Made by a program: the position numbers and the translations under genes. DNA of 48,366 bases from JAVBNF01 sp031551725 (lineage in GTDB: Bacteria; Bacteroidota; Bacteroidia; Bacteroidales; P3), in NCBI GenBank assembly GCA_031551725.1, contig JAVBNF010000038.1, positions 1 through 48,366 of the forward strand, written 5' to 3'. Positions within the stretch are counted from its first letter, which is position 1, and every line of letters starts with the position of its first letter. Under the pieces are notes generated by a model, which was not told the origin of the DNA, made no database searches, and saw only the letters and a program-made list of their open reading frames with translations. Of the stretch, positions 1-7,452 are shown one piece after another.

Positions 1-114
1 TTTGACACCATAGACCATCAACAAATTAAAAACGTTCAATATAAATTAAATCGGAGACCGCGTGAAAATCTGAACTTTAACTCGCCGTTCGACTATTTTG
101 CACCGTTTTGCTAA
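1..114 (+). CDS. IS30-family transposase, C-terminal fragment (cut by window edge)
   Basis: Frame 1 is open from the first base to a TAA at 112-114 and encodes 37 residues. The peptide has the tail pattern of IS30-type DDE transposases: a stretch like HQQIKNVQYKLN, then RRPRENLNFNSP, matching the family's LNNRPRKxLxxxTPxExF end. In the known family this lies just after the catalytic Glu of the integrase-fold domain. The start and catalytic triad lie outside the window, so whether the element is intact cannot be judged. The match was made by eye on a short peptide; a chance open frame is unlikely given the NxRPRxxLNFxxP spacing. Confidence 0.72.
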   Translation, partial: FDTIDHQQIKNVQYKLNRRPRENLNFNSPFDYFAPFC

Positions 115-147
115 TTTATGCGTTTGGATGTTGACTCTACGCATTAA
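1..147 (+). mobile_element. Right end of an IS30-like insertion sequence (partial)
   Basis: The transposase tail stops at 114. A short segment follows (about 118-147), containing TGCGTTTGGATGTTGACTC and then ACGCAT. IS30-family elements carry a terminal inverted repeat within a few tens of bases of the transposase stop, so the right end is expected here. The left inverted repeat is outside the window, so the exact boundary is inferred. The AT-rich tract from 142 onward probably belongs to the host chromosome. Confidence 0.45.
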
Positions 148-177
148 CAATTAATAATTAATAATTAACAATTAATT
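142..177. repeat. AT-rich ATTAACAATTAAT repeat tract
   Basis: The tract is built from repeats of ATTAACAATTAAT and TAATAATTAA. The same words recur after fabG at 981-998, 1024-1041 and 1043-1058. It lies directly upstream of the fabG promoter. Confidence 0.6.
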
Positions 178-179
178 CG

Positions 180-187
180 TATCTTTG
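180..187 (+). promoter_or_regulatory. Bacteroidetes-type -7 box for fabG
   Basis: TATCTTTG matches the TAnnTTTG consensus of the Bacteroidota housekeeping sigma factor. No clear TTG is found 19-20 bp upstream. The box overlaps the TTG at 185 that would give a longer fabG frame, which argues for the ATG at 215. Confidence 0.6.
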
Positions 188-214
188 CTCTCTAATTTTG
201 AAAACAAAAACACA

Positions 215-964
215 ATGGCAAAATTATTAGAAGGAAAAGTCGCTGTTATCACGGGTGCAGCGCGCGGAATTGGAAAAGCAATCGCATTGCGCTTCGCTCA
301 GGAAGGCGCCAACATCGCTTTCACCGATTTGAATTATGACGACAATGCAAAAGCAACTGAAAAAGAACTCGCAGCTTTTGGAGTAAAAGCAAAAGGCTAT
401 GCCTCAAATGCAGCCAAATTCGATGATACTGAAAAAGTAGTTGCCGAAATTCTGAACGATTTCGGACGTATCGACGTTCTCGTTAACAATGCCGGTATCA
501 CCAAAGATACCTTGTTGATGAAAATGACTGAAGATCAATGGGATGCCGTTATTAACGTGAATTTGAAATCGGTTTTCAACTTCACTAAAGTTGTTCAAAT
601 GACGATGCTCAAACAACGTTCGGGCAGCATCATCAACATGAGTTCTGTGGTGGGGGTTTCCGGAAATGCCGGTCAAACCAACTACTCCGCTTCCAAAGCC
701 GGTATCATTGGTTTTACCAAATCTTTTGCCAAAGAAGTAGGGTCGCGCAATATCCGTTGCAACGCCATTGCTCCGGGCTTTATCATCACTGAAATGACCG
801 GTCAGCTTTCTGAAGAAGTTCGTAACGCTTGGGCGGATAAAATTCCGTTGAAACGCGGTGGTACTCCCGAAGATGTGGCTAATGTAAGCCTCTTCCTCGC
901 TTCCGACTTATCGTCTTATGTAACCGGACAAGTGCTCCACGTTTGTGGCGGAATGAACATGTAA
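215..964 (+). CDS. fabG: 3-oxoacyl-[acyl-carrier-protein] reductase
   Basis: A 249-aa short-chain dehydrogenase that reduces beta-ketoacyl-ACP with NADPH in fatty-acid elongation, in the cytoplasm. The cofactor motif TGAARGIG is at residues 13-20 and NNAG at 91-94. The catalytic set is N116, S144, Y157 and K161, with the family's S-x12-Y-x3-K spacing. The length is typical of FabG. The frame extends to a TTG at 185, but that codon lies inside the -7 box, so the ATG at 215 is chosen; it leaves a leader of about 20 nt. The IS30 remnant lies upstream and no other fatty-acid gene is adjacent. FabG is the best call because of the full-length match, although another SDR oxidoreductase with a different substrate is possible. 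Confidence 0.9.
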   Translation: MAKLLEGKVAVITGAARGIGKAIALRFAQEGANIAFTDLNYDDNAKATEKELAAFGVKAKGYASNAAKFDDTEKVVAEILNDFGRIDVLVNNAGITKDTLLMKMTEDQWDAVINVNLKSVFNFTKVVQMTMLKQRSGSIINMSSVVGVSGNAGQTNYSASKAGIIGFTKSFAKEVGSRNIRCNAIAPGFIITEMTGQLSEEVRNAWADKIPLKRGGTPEDVANVSLFLASDLSSYVTGQVLHVCGGMNM

Positions 965-980
965 TTAATTATAAATTGTT

Positions 981-1041
981 AATTGTTAATTATTAATGAA
1001 AAAGCAATCATTGACGCGAAGCTCATTAATAATTAACAATT
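981..1041. repeat. Perfect 18-bp inverted repeat downstream of fabG
   Basis: AATTGTTAATTATTAATG at 981-998 is the exact reverse complement of 1024-1041, with a 25-nt loop. A third, direct partial copy (GATTAACAATTAATG) lies at 1045-1059, up to the start of the next gene. The repeat could form a hairpin, but there is no T-run, so it is not a standard intrinsic terminator. Confidence 0.8.
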
Positions 1042-1056
1042 GATGATTAACAATTA

Positions 1057-3144
1057 ATGATGAGTGTTTTCACATCATATCCCTGGTACTTCACCATCTT
1101 TTGTATTGCGGCGGGCCTTGCTTATGCCGCTGTTTTGTATTATAAAAACGCGAACGAAGAATTTTCAAAAAAAACGCTGTATGGCTTATCGGTATTGCGT
1201 TTCGTTTCCGTTTTTTTAATCAGTTTTTTACTGCTTTCTCCATTTATAAAAATGCAGCGCAAACAAGTGGAACAACCGCTTGTGTTGGTGTTGCAAGATC
1301 AATCGGAATCATTGAAATTGAATGATCCGAAACAATTTAATGTAAACCAATGGCCTTCGCTTTTTGATGAATTACAAAATCAATTATCTTCAAAATATGA
1401 AGTCATATCCATGGGCTTGGGCGATCGTTTGTCCGAAACACCCGATTTCACATATCCCGACAAAACAACTAATATCGCATCCGCTTTTGATGAATTGGCT
1501 ATTACATACGAAAACCGCAATATCGGCGCGGTTGTACTGATATCCGACGGTATTTACAACATGGGCGAAAATCCGTTATATGCCTATCAAAAACTCGGAC
1601 ATCCCTTATACACCGTTGCTTTGGGCGATACGACACCGAAAAAAGACATCCGCATCCAACGTGTTAACCATAACCGCTATGCGTTTTTAGGAAATAAATT
1701 CCCTTTGGAAGTTGAAATTTCTGCGGATAAAGTACGTAATGAAAATGTGAAGCTACGTGTTTCCACAGGTGGTAAGCAGGTTTTTGAACAAGAACTTGCA
1801 ATCGACCGCGATCCGTTTTTTGTGCAAATCCCTTTGCAATTACAAGCCGAAAAAGAAGGCGTTCAACGATATACCATTTCCGTTTCTTCATTGAAAGATG
1901 AATTAACGACTAAAAATAATGTTAAAGATATTTTGGTTGAGGTTATTGATGGTCGTCAGCAAATACTGCTACTCGCTGCCGCTCCGCATCCCGATTTGGG
2001 AGCTATTAAAAACAGCATCGAAACCAACGAACGTTACGAAGTAAAAGTTGCAATGCTGGACGATTTCAGTGGTAAATTGTCCGAATACAATATGCTTATT
2101 TTACATCAAATCCCGTCCACAAAAGGGCGTTCCGCGACAGCGTTATTAACCGAGTTGCAAAATAAACACATCCCTGCATGGTTTTTGATTGGTTTGCAAA
2201 CCGATATAAACGCTTTAAACACGTTGAATTTAGGCTTGCAGATGCAGGTACGCAATGCACAGCCCAACGATGCTTATCCGGCGCTCAACGAGCAATTTTC
2301 CATGTTTGGAATTCCGGACGGATTGTCTTCAACGACCAATATGTTTCCGCCTTTGCAAACCGCTTTCGCGAAATATACCACAAGCGAAAATGCACAAGTC
2401 TTATTTGTACAAAAAGTTTTGGGTGTGAAAACTTCCGATCCGCTTTTGTTGATCACACAAACGCCGTATGCAAAATATGCATTCACAATAGGAGAGGGGA
2501 TGTGGAAATGGCGATTGCAGGAATTTGCACAAAAAAATGAAACCGGCGCGTTCGATCAATTGACAAGCAAACTCGTGCAATTGCTCTCTGTACAAGATGA
2601 TAAACGCCCTTTGAGGGTAACAGCTATGCCTGTTTACCGTGAAAACGAGACAGTGGAAATGGATGCCGAACTATACAACGAAGCTTTCGAATTTGTGCCG
2701 AACGCCGAAATTCAAATGCAGATAAAAAATGCAGAAGGCACTAAATATGATTTTCAATTCACGGCCGGCGCGCAGAACTATCATCTCAATGCCGGGTTTT
2801 TCCCTGCCGGGGAATACACGTATGAAGCATCTGCAACACACAGTGGAAAAAAATATCGCATGCAGGGGCGTTTTATGGTGGCTGCGGTTGATATCGAAAG
2901 TTTACGTTTGACGGCCGATCATCAATTGCTCTACACCATGTCAAAACGCTATGGTGGTGCAATGTTTGAACCAACACAAATCAAAGAATTAGTCAAGGCT
3001 ATTGAAGCGCGCGACGACGTGCGCCCCGTGATTTATGCACGAAAAACATATAAAGAATTAATTCAATCCAAATTATTATTTACAATCATTGTTCTATTGC
3101 TTTCCGCCGAATGGTTTATCCGCCGCTACGAGGGTAGTTATTAA
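1057..3144 (+). CDS. VWA-like membrane protein, function unknown
   Basis: A 695-aa inner-membrane protein. Two hydrophobic helices lie near the N-terminus (about residues 10-28 and 45-64) and one near the C-terminus (about 673-690). The large middle part is presumably periplasmic. After TM2, a strand ending in LVLQ is followed by D81-Q-S83-E-S85, the DxSxS metal-binding (MIDAS) motif of von Willebrand factor A domains, and a later VVLISDGIYNMG supplies the expected DG. This layout (two TMs, VWA-like, long beta-rich region, one TM) is common in conserved Bacteroidetes membrane proteins of unknown role. The next gene begins 10 bp downstream, so the two are probably cotranscribed. ATG 1057 and ATG 1060 are both possible starts. 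Confidence 0.75.
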   Translation: MMSVFTSYPWYFTIFCIAAGLAYAAVLYYKNANEEFSKKTLYGLSVLRFVSVFLISFLLLSPFIKMQRKQVEQPLVLVLQDQSESLKLNDPKQFNVNQWPSLFDELQNQLSSKYEVISMGLGDRLSETPDFTYPDKTTNIASAFDELAITYENRNIGAVVLISDGIYNMGENPLYAYQKLGHPLYTVALGDTTPKKDIRIQRVNHNRYAFLGNKFPLEVEISADKVRNENVKLRVSTGGKQVFEQELAIDRDPFFVQIPLQLQAEKEGVQRYTISVSSLKDELTTKNNVKDILVEVIDGRQQILLLAAAPHPDLGAIKNSIETNERYEVKVAMLDDFSGKLSEYNMLILHQIPSTKGRSATALLTELQNKHIPAWFLIGLQTDINALNTLNLGLQMQVRNAQPNDAYPALNEQFSMFGIPDGLSSTTNMFPPLQTAFAKYTTSENAQVLFVQKVLGVKTSDPLLLITQTPYAKYAFTIGEGMWKWRLQEFAQKNETGAFDQLTSKLVQLLSVQDDKRPLRVTAMPVYRENETVEMDAELYNEAFEFVPNAEIQMQIKNAEGTKYDFQFTAGAQNYHLNAGFFPAGEYTYEASATHSGKKYRMQGRFMVAAVDIESLRLTADHQLLYTMSKRYGGAMFEPTQIKELVKAIEARDDVRPVIYARKTYKELIQSKLLFTIIVLLLSAEWFIRRYEGSY

Positions 3145-3154
3145 GAACTAAAAA

Positions 3155-3550
3155 TTGAGAATTGAAACTTTGAAACCTCTCATAAAAATAATCTTCATCC
3201 TTCTCGGATCCATCAGCTTCGGCCTCGGTATTCTCGGTGCATTCTTGCCGGTTTTACCTACAACGCCTTTTATATTGTTAGCGGCAGGTTTATACATGCG
3301 CAGTTCCGAACGATTATATAATTATTTGTTGAATCACCAATATTTCGGGAAGATGGTGCGTAATTTCTGGATACACAAATCGCTTTCAAAACGTACAAAA
3401 ACTTTCGCCATATCAACCATGTGGGGCTCTTTGATGCTATCTTCCTTTTTTGTTTCGAAAACGTGGTATCATTGGCTGATGTTCATTGCTGTAGGCGTCG
3501 GCGTCAGCATTTGGATTTTAAGCTACAAAACCTCTTCGGAAAATGAGTGA
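3155..3550 (+). CDS. DUF454 (YbaN-like) inner-membrane protein
   Basis: A 131-aa protein with the DUF454 signature: a glycine-rich first helix, then LGAFLPVLPTTPFILLAAG, as in E. coli YbaN, followed by a soluble stretch and two more helices near residues 85-122. The molecular function of the family is unknown. There is no ATG in a suitable place: the frame is closed by a TAA at 3149-3151, so translation must begin at TTG 3155 or TTG 3170. The second would give a start closer to that of YbaN. It lies 10 bp after the VWA-like gene and is probably in the same transcript. Confidence 0.8.
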   Translation: MRIETLKPLIKIIFILLGSISFGLGILGAFLPVLPTTPFILLAAGLYMRSSERLYNYLLNHQYFGKMVRNFWIHKSLSKRTKTFAISTMWGSLMLSSFFVSKTWYHWLMFIAVGVGVSIWILSYKTSSENE

Positions 3551-3602
3551 ACACAACGTTTGTTGAGCTTTTTACATACAATAACATATTTTTGAATAAA
3601 AA

Positions 3603-3692
3603 TTATCTGCGAAAATCTGTGTCATCTGCCGAAAATTTGCGATGAAACTGTCAGCAAAGCTGACGTTACGCGTAGCGTCACCGCGCAATTTT
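3603..3692. repeat. Intergenic repeat-like segment with stacked hairpins
   Basis: The segment begins with the near-repeated phrase TATCTGCGAAAATCTGTGTCATCTGCC, split here into TATCTGCGAAAATC and TGTGTCATCTGCC. GTCAGC-AAA-GCTGAC then forms a perfect hairpin at 3650-3664. This overlaps a near-palindrome GACGTTACGCGTAGCGTC at 3662-3679. The structure resembles dispersed intergenic repeats, but no second copy is present in this window. Confidence 0.4.
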
Positions 3693-3715
3693 ATGCATTA
3701 TTTCCAACTATTTTG

Positions 3716-3723
3716 TATCTTTG
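3716..3723 (+). promoter_or_regulatory. -7 box, short-leader promoter
   Basis: TATCTTTG matches TAnnTTTG and is followed only 7 nt later by the ATG at 3731. Transcription would therefore begin at or within a few bases of the start codon. Confidence 0.65.
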
Positions 3724-3730
3724 CATCTCT

Positions 3731-5353
3731 ATGAATACAATCCACAAAATAGCAATATTAATCTTTGCTTGTTTGCTGATATCTTGTCAAACAAAGCAAA
3801 CCAATGACGATAGAACAGTTTTCCGTTACAACGAATCGGCCGGCATCTTTTCATTAGATCCCGCTTTCGCGAAAGACCAAGCCGTTATTTGGGCGTGTAA
3901 TCAAATGTTCAATGGCTTGGTGCAATTGGATAACGATTTGCATGTGCAGCCTTGTATTGCGAAGCGTTGGGAAATTTCTCCCGATTTAAAAACATACGTG
4001 TTTCATTTGCGAAACGACGTTTATTTTCATCGGAATAAATGTTTCGAAAACCGCACGCGCCTTGTAACCGCAAGCGATTTCGTGTATTCGTTTAACCGGA
4101 TTGTCGATTCAAAAACGGCATCGCCGGGACTTTGGGTATTTGACTTTGTAGAACAAATAAACGGAAAATACGCCTTCGAAGCCATTGACGATACAACCTT
4201 TCAAATCCGCTTGCGCGAAGCGTTTCCGCCGTTTTTGGGAATCTTGTCCATGCAATATTGTGCTGTTGTTCCGCATGAAGCTGTTGAAATGTATACCCAT
4301 GATTTTCGTAAAAATCCCGTTGGAACAGGCCCATTTTACATGAAAACATGGAAAGAAGGTGTGAAATTGGTAATGCTGAAAAATGAAAATTATTTCGAAA
4401 CGGAGAACGGAGAGCGTTTGCCGTACTTGGATGCGGTGGCAATTACATTTGTGGTCGACAAACAATCGTCCTTCCTCGAATTTATGAAAGGAAACCTCGA
4501 TTTTATTTCCGGAATCGACGGCAGTTATAAAGATGAACTCCTTACGCGTACGGGCGAATTGAAAGCCAAGCATGCCGATAAAATCCGTTTGGATAAACAT
4601 CCGTATTTGAACGCCGAATATATTGGCTTTGCAATGGGAAATGATAAGCAAAACCCTTTGCACAACAGAAAAATCCGCCAAGCTGTTGCCTACGGTTTTG
4701 ATCGTGAAAAAATGATTCGCTACTTGCGCAACGGCATTGGTATTCCTGCGCGCAACGGCATGATTCCTGCCGGTATGCCGGGCTTTGACACCAATGTCTG
4801 GGGCTATTCATATAATCCGGAAAAAGCAAAACAATTATTGGCGGAAGCTGGATTTCCAAACGGGAAAAACATGCCGGCTGTCACAATTACTGCGAGTCCG
4901 ACTTATGCCGATGTATGCAAATTTATTCAACAACAAATGGGCGAAATTGGAATCAAGCTGGAAGTCGAAATCACGCCGCCGGCAACCGTTCGCGAGATGA
5001 TGGCGCAATTTAAAGTGCCCATGTTTCGCGGATCGTGGATTGCCGATTATGCCGATGCCGAAAATTACATGCAGCTGTTTCTCGAAAAGAATTTTTCTCC
5101 CAAAGGTGCTAATTATACACATTATTCTAATTCTGAATTCGAAAAATTATACAAAAAAGCCAAACAGGAAGCCGACGAATATAAACGTGCGGAAATTTAT
5201 AAACAGATGGACAAACTAATGATGCAGGACGTTCCTGTAATTCCGGTATATTATGACGTCGTTACGCGTTTTGTCTCTAAAGATGTTCAAGATTTACAGA
5301 ACAATGCATTAAACTTATTAACATTGAAAAATGTTAAAAAACAGCGACTTTAG
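3731..5353 (+). CDS. ABC transporter substrate-binding lipoprotein, family 5 (OppA/DppA-like)
   Basis: A 540-aa solute-binding protein of the SBP family 5 type, which binds oligopeptides or similar solutes. It has a lipoprotein signal with lipobox LISC and lipidated C19. Typical family segments follow: an N-terminal block on the default state (SLDPAFAKDQA), YVFHLRNDVYFH, VTASDFVYSFNRIVD, NPVGTGPFYMKTWKEG, the hinge region with RKIRQAVAYGFDREKMI, and a C-terminal KRAEIYKQMDKLMMQDVPV. The start at ATG 3731 is preferred because the upstream TTG at 3713 lies in the promoter. No permease or ATPase gene is adjacent, so it acts as an orphan or with transporters encoded elsewhere. The ligand cannot be deduced from the sequence. 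Confidence 0.88.
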   Translation: MNTIHKIAILIFACLLISCQTKQTNDDRTVFRYNESAGIFSLDPAFAKDQAVIWACNQMFNGLVQLDNDLHVQPCIAKRWEISPDLKTYVFHLRNDVYFHRNKCFENRTRLVTASDFVYSFNRIVDSKTASPGLWVFDFVEQINGKYAFEAIDDTTFQIRLREAFPPFLGILSMQYCAVVPHEAVEMYTHDFRKNPVGTGPFYMKTWKEGVKLVMLKNENYFETENGERLPYLDAVAITFVVDKQSSFLEFMKGNLDFISGIDGSYKDELLTRTGELKAKHADKIRLDKHPYLNAEYIGFAMGNDKQNPLHNRKIRQAVAYGFDREKMIRYLRNGIGIPARNGMIPAGMPGFDTNVWGYSYNPEKAKQLLAEAGFPNGKNMPAVTITASPTYADVCKFIQQQMGEIGIKLEVEITPPATVREMMAQFKVPMFRGSWIADYADAENYMQLFLEKNFSPKGANYTHYSNSEFEKLYKKAKQEADEYKRAEIYKQMDKLMMQDVPVIPVYYDVVTRFVSKDVQDLQNNALNLLTLKNVKKQRL

Positions 5354-5395
5354 TATTCTTGTTGCTTGCTGTTTGTCACTCGTTGCTAAAAAAGA

Positions 5396-5426
5396 TTTGT
5401 TTTTTTTATAAAAATTCGTACATTTG
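5396..5426 (+). promoter_or_regulatory. Promoter of the DUF3332 gene
   Basis: TTTG at 5396-5399 and TACATTTG at 5419-5426 are separated by 19 bp, a full Bacteroidetes -33/-7 pair. The predicted leader is about 50 nt. Confidence 0.75.
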
Positions 5427-5481
5427 CACCGTGCTTTTGCATATTTTGGAAAAATTATTATTAACCAAATAAAATAAAATT

Positions 5482-6003
5482 ATGAAAAAATTTAGTTTAT
5501 TATCTTTAGCTGCAATCACTTTTGTTGCAACTTTCTTTACCGGATGTTTTGGCGATTTCGCTTTGACTAAAAAAGTATACGATTTCAACAAAGGCCTTGG
5601 TAACAAATGGATTCAAACAATTGTTCTTTGGGCAATGGTGATTATTCCTGTGTATGAATTCTGTATTTTCATCGACTACATCATTTTGAACTTGGTTCAA
5701 TTCTGGACAGGTTCTAACCCTATCGCTATGAACGAAGGCGAAATGGAACAACAAATCGTTGAAAAAAATGGTGTTAAATACCAAATGACTGCAACTAAAA
5801 ACAATATGAACATTGTTCAATTGTCTGGTGCAGAAGCAGGTAAAACCGTTAATTTGGTTTATACTCCTGAAACTAAAACATGGAGCTATGTTACCGACGA
5901 AGTAAACATCGCAATGTTCCAAAACATCGAAGATGCAAATGGAAATGTTGTTGACGTTGAATACTTCAAAGCACCTACTGCTAACTTCGCTTCTGTAAAA
6001 TAA
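5482..6003 (+). CDS. DUF3332 family lipoprotein
   Basis: A 173-aa protein matching the DUF3332 pattern. The N-terminal signal has a lipobox near FFTGC (C22), followed directly by FGDFALTKKVYDFNKGLGNK. A hydrophobic region (about residues 46-72) ends in the family hallmark FWTGSNPIAM. The C-terminal half is polar and beta-rich (EKNGVKYQMTATKNN onwards). The function of the family is unknown. It is probably a monocistronic unit, with its own promoter at 5396-5426 and a strong terminator at 6027-6056. The ATG is followed by Lys-rich codons typical of Bacteroidetes signal peptides. Confidence 0.85.
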   Translation: MKKFSLLSLAAITFVATFFTGCFGDFALTKKVYDFNKGLGNKWIQTIVLWAMVIIPVYEFCIFIDYIILNLVQFWTGSNPIAMNEGEMEQQIVEKNGVKYQMTATKNNMNIVQLSGAEAGKTVNLVYTPETKTWSYVTDEVNIAMFQNIEDANGNVVDVEYFKAPTANFASVK

Positions 6004-6026
6004 TTTACAAAAGTAAAAAATAATCG

Positions 6027-6056
6027 AAAGGCTGTTCATTCCGGACAGCCTTTTTT
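6027..6056 (+). terminator. Intrinsic terminator after the DUF3332 gene
   Basis: AAAGGCTGT (6027-6035) pairs with ACAGCCTTT (6045-6053) around a 9-nt loop, and the T-run continues to 6056. Confidence 0.9.
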
Positions 6057-6058
6057 CG

Positions 6059-6066
6059 TATATTTG
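6059..6066 (+). promoter_or_regulatory. -7 box upstream of cinA
   Basis: TATATTTG lies just after the preceding terminator and about 60 bp before the cinA ATG. A clear -33 TTG is not visible, since the terminator T-run occupies that position. Confidence 0.55.
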
Positions 6067-6127
6067 CACATAAATTTTTATTTCGAATTTTGTATTTGCT
6101 AATTCGAAATCCGAAATCTGAAAGAAT

Positions 6128-7387
6128 ATGAACTGCGAAATAATCAGCATCGGCGATGAATTGCTCATCGGTCAAGTAGTAAACACAAATGCCTCTTGGA
6201 TGGCCGAAAAATTAAATGAAATCGGCGTCGATGTTAAAAACATAAATGCTGTTGCCGATGATGGCAATGCGATCAACAAAGCCCTCAAACAAGCTCTGAA
6301 AAACTATGATGTGGTTTTGATTACCGGCGGACTTGGACCAACCAAAGACGATATCACAAAGAAGATTCTTTGCAAATTCTTTAAAAGTCGTTTGGTTTTT
6401 GATAAAAAAGTTTTCAAACAGGTCGAAAATATCTTTAAAAAACGCGGATTGCAAGTTACGGAAGTAAACCGCCAGCAAGCCGAAGTACCGCATAACTGCA
6501 AGGTTTTCTACAATAACGTTGGAACAGCTCCGGGAATGTGTTTTGAACAAAATGGGAAAATGATTGTTTCAATGCCCGGTGTACCTTACGAAATGCAATA
6601 CGTGATGCAGGAACATGTTTTGCCGATGCTTCAAAAACGAAATCACACATCGCATATTGTCCACAAAACAATCATGACGATTGGTATGGGAGAGTCTTTT
6701 TTGGCCGACCGCATTGCTCATTGGGAAGATGCTTTGCCGTCATATATCAAATTGGCTTATTTGCCACAGCCCGGTATGTTGCGCTTGCGTTTAAGCGCAC
6801 GCGGAAAAGATAAAAAACAACTGCAAAAAGAAGTCGATAATCACGTAAAAACGTTAAACAAAATTATTCCCGAATTGATTTTCGGATATGACGAAGAACG
6901 TTTGGAACAAGTGATTGGTAAATTATTACTGAAAAATAAGCAAACATTGGCTACTGCCGAAAGTTGTACAGGCGGAAATATTGCCCGCATGATTACCGAA
7001 ATTCCCGGAGCTTCCGCATATTTCAAAGGAAGTGTGGTGGCGTACGATAATGAAGTGAAAAAAAATCTTTTGAATGTTGATGTAAAAACGTTGAAAAACC
7101 ATGGCGCCGTGAGCGAAGAAACGGTTACGCAAATGGCGTTCGGTGTTCAGAAATTATTAAAAACAGATTATGCAATTGCAACTTCCGGCATTGCCGGACC
7201 CGATGGCGGAACACCTGAAAAACCTGTGGGAACTGTGTGGGTGGCCGTTGCAACACCCCAAAAAGTCATTGCACAACGCTTTATATTCACCGATAACCGC
7301 ATACGAACGATTTTACGCGCAAGCCTTTCGGCATTGAATATGTTAAGAATGGCAATGCCAGGAGACCGTAAGATTGTAAGATTGTAA
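6128..7387 (+). CDS. cinA: CinA-like nicotinamide-nucleotide amidase
   Basis: A 419-aa two-domain CinA. The N-terminal MoaB/MogA-like domain (about 1-170) carries IISIGDELLIGQVVNTNA and LITGGLGPTKDDIT. The C-terminal amidase domain (about 255-410) carries ATAESCTGGNIA and ATSGIAGPDGGTPEKPVGTV. The family hydrolyses nicotinamide mononucleotide to recycle pyridine nucleotides, and the N-terminal domain is linked to ADP-ribose pyrophosphatase activity. The length is normal. The final residues (RKIVRL) and stop codon are encoded by an 8-bp repeat array that continues into the intergenic region, so the C-terminal end may have been altered by repeat insertion. Confidence 0.93.
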   Translation: MNCEIISIGDELLIGQVVNTNASWMAEKLNEIGVDVKNINAVADDGNAINKALKQALKNYDVVLITGGLGPTKDDITKKILCKFFKSRLVFDKKVFKQVENIFKKRGLQVTEVNRQQAEVPHNCKVFYNNVGTAPGMCFEQNGKMIVSMPGVPYEMQYVMQEHVLPMLQKRNHTSHIVHKTIMTIGMGESFLADRIAHWEDALPSYIKLAYLPQPGMLRLRLSARGKDKKQLQKEVDNHVKTLNKIIPELIFGYDEERLEQVIGKLLLKNKQTLATAESCTGGNIARMITEIPGASAYFKGSVVAYDNEVKKNLLNVDVKTLKNHGAVSEETVTQMAFGVQKLLKTDYAIATSGIAGPDGGTPEKPVGTVWVAVATPQKVIAQRFIFTDNRIRTILRASLSALNMLRMAMPGDRKIVRL

Positions 7388-7452
7388 AAAAAAGACCGTA
7401 AGAAAATTTTCATTTCTTACGGTCTTACTATTTTACTGTCTTACGTTCTTAC
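7368..7452. repeat. 8-bp GTAAGAnn repeat array in inverted arms
   Basis: The left arm has GTAAGATT at 7368 and 7376, GTAAAAAA at 7384 and GTAAGAAA at 7398. The right arm, read on the minus strand, is five back-to-back 8-bp units: GTAAGAAC, GTAAGACA, GTAAAATA, GTAAGACC, GTAAGAAA (7452 down to 7413). The arms run into the stop codons of cinA on one side and the minus-strand FKBP gene on the other. Confidence 0.8.
7392..7426. terminator. Bidirectional terminator between convergent genes
   Basis: AAGACCGTAAGAAA (7392-7405) is a perfect 14-bp complement of 7413-7426, with a 7-nt loop. An A-run precedes it at 7386-7393, giving U-rich RNA for the minus strand. It sits between the cinA stop (+) and the FKBP stop (-). 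Confidence 0.75.

Noticed and set aside
185..214. TTG start that would extend FabG by 10 residues
   Set aside because: The codon lies inside the -7 box, and the FabG family starts at the ATG at 215.
4109..4681. Minus-strand open frames over the substrate-binding protein gene
   Set aside because: They are shadows of the SBP gene, without signal peptide, motif or promoter.
5506..6168. Long minus-strand open frame (220 aa) over the DUF3332 gene
   Set aside because: It is antisense to a clear lipoprotein gene with its own promoter and terminator, lacks family motifs and is rich in Cys, His and Asn, as is typical of antisense translation.
7368..7452. CRISPR-like repeat array
   Set aside because: Units are 8 bp without spacers and run in inverted arms; no cas genes are present.
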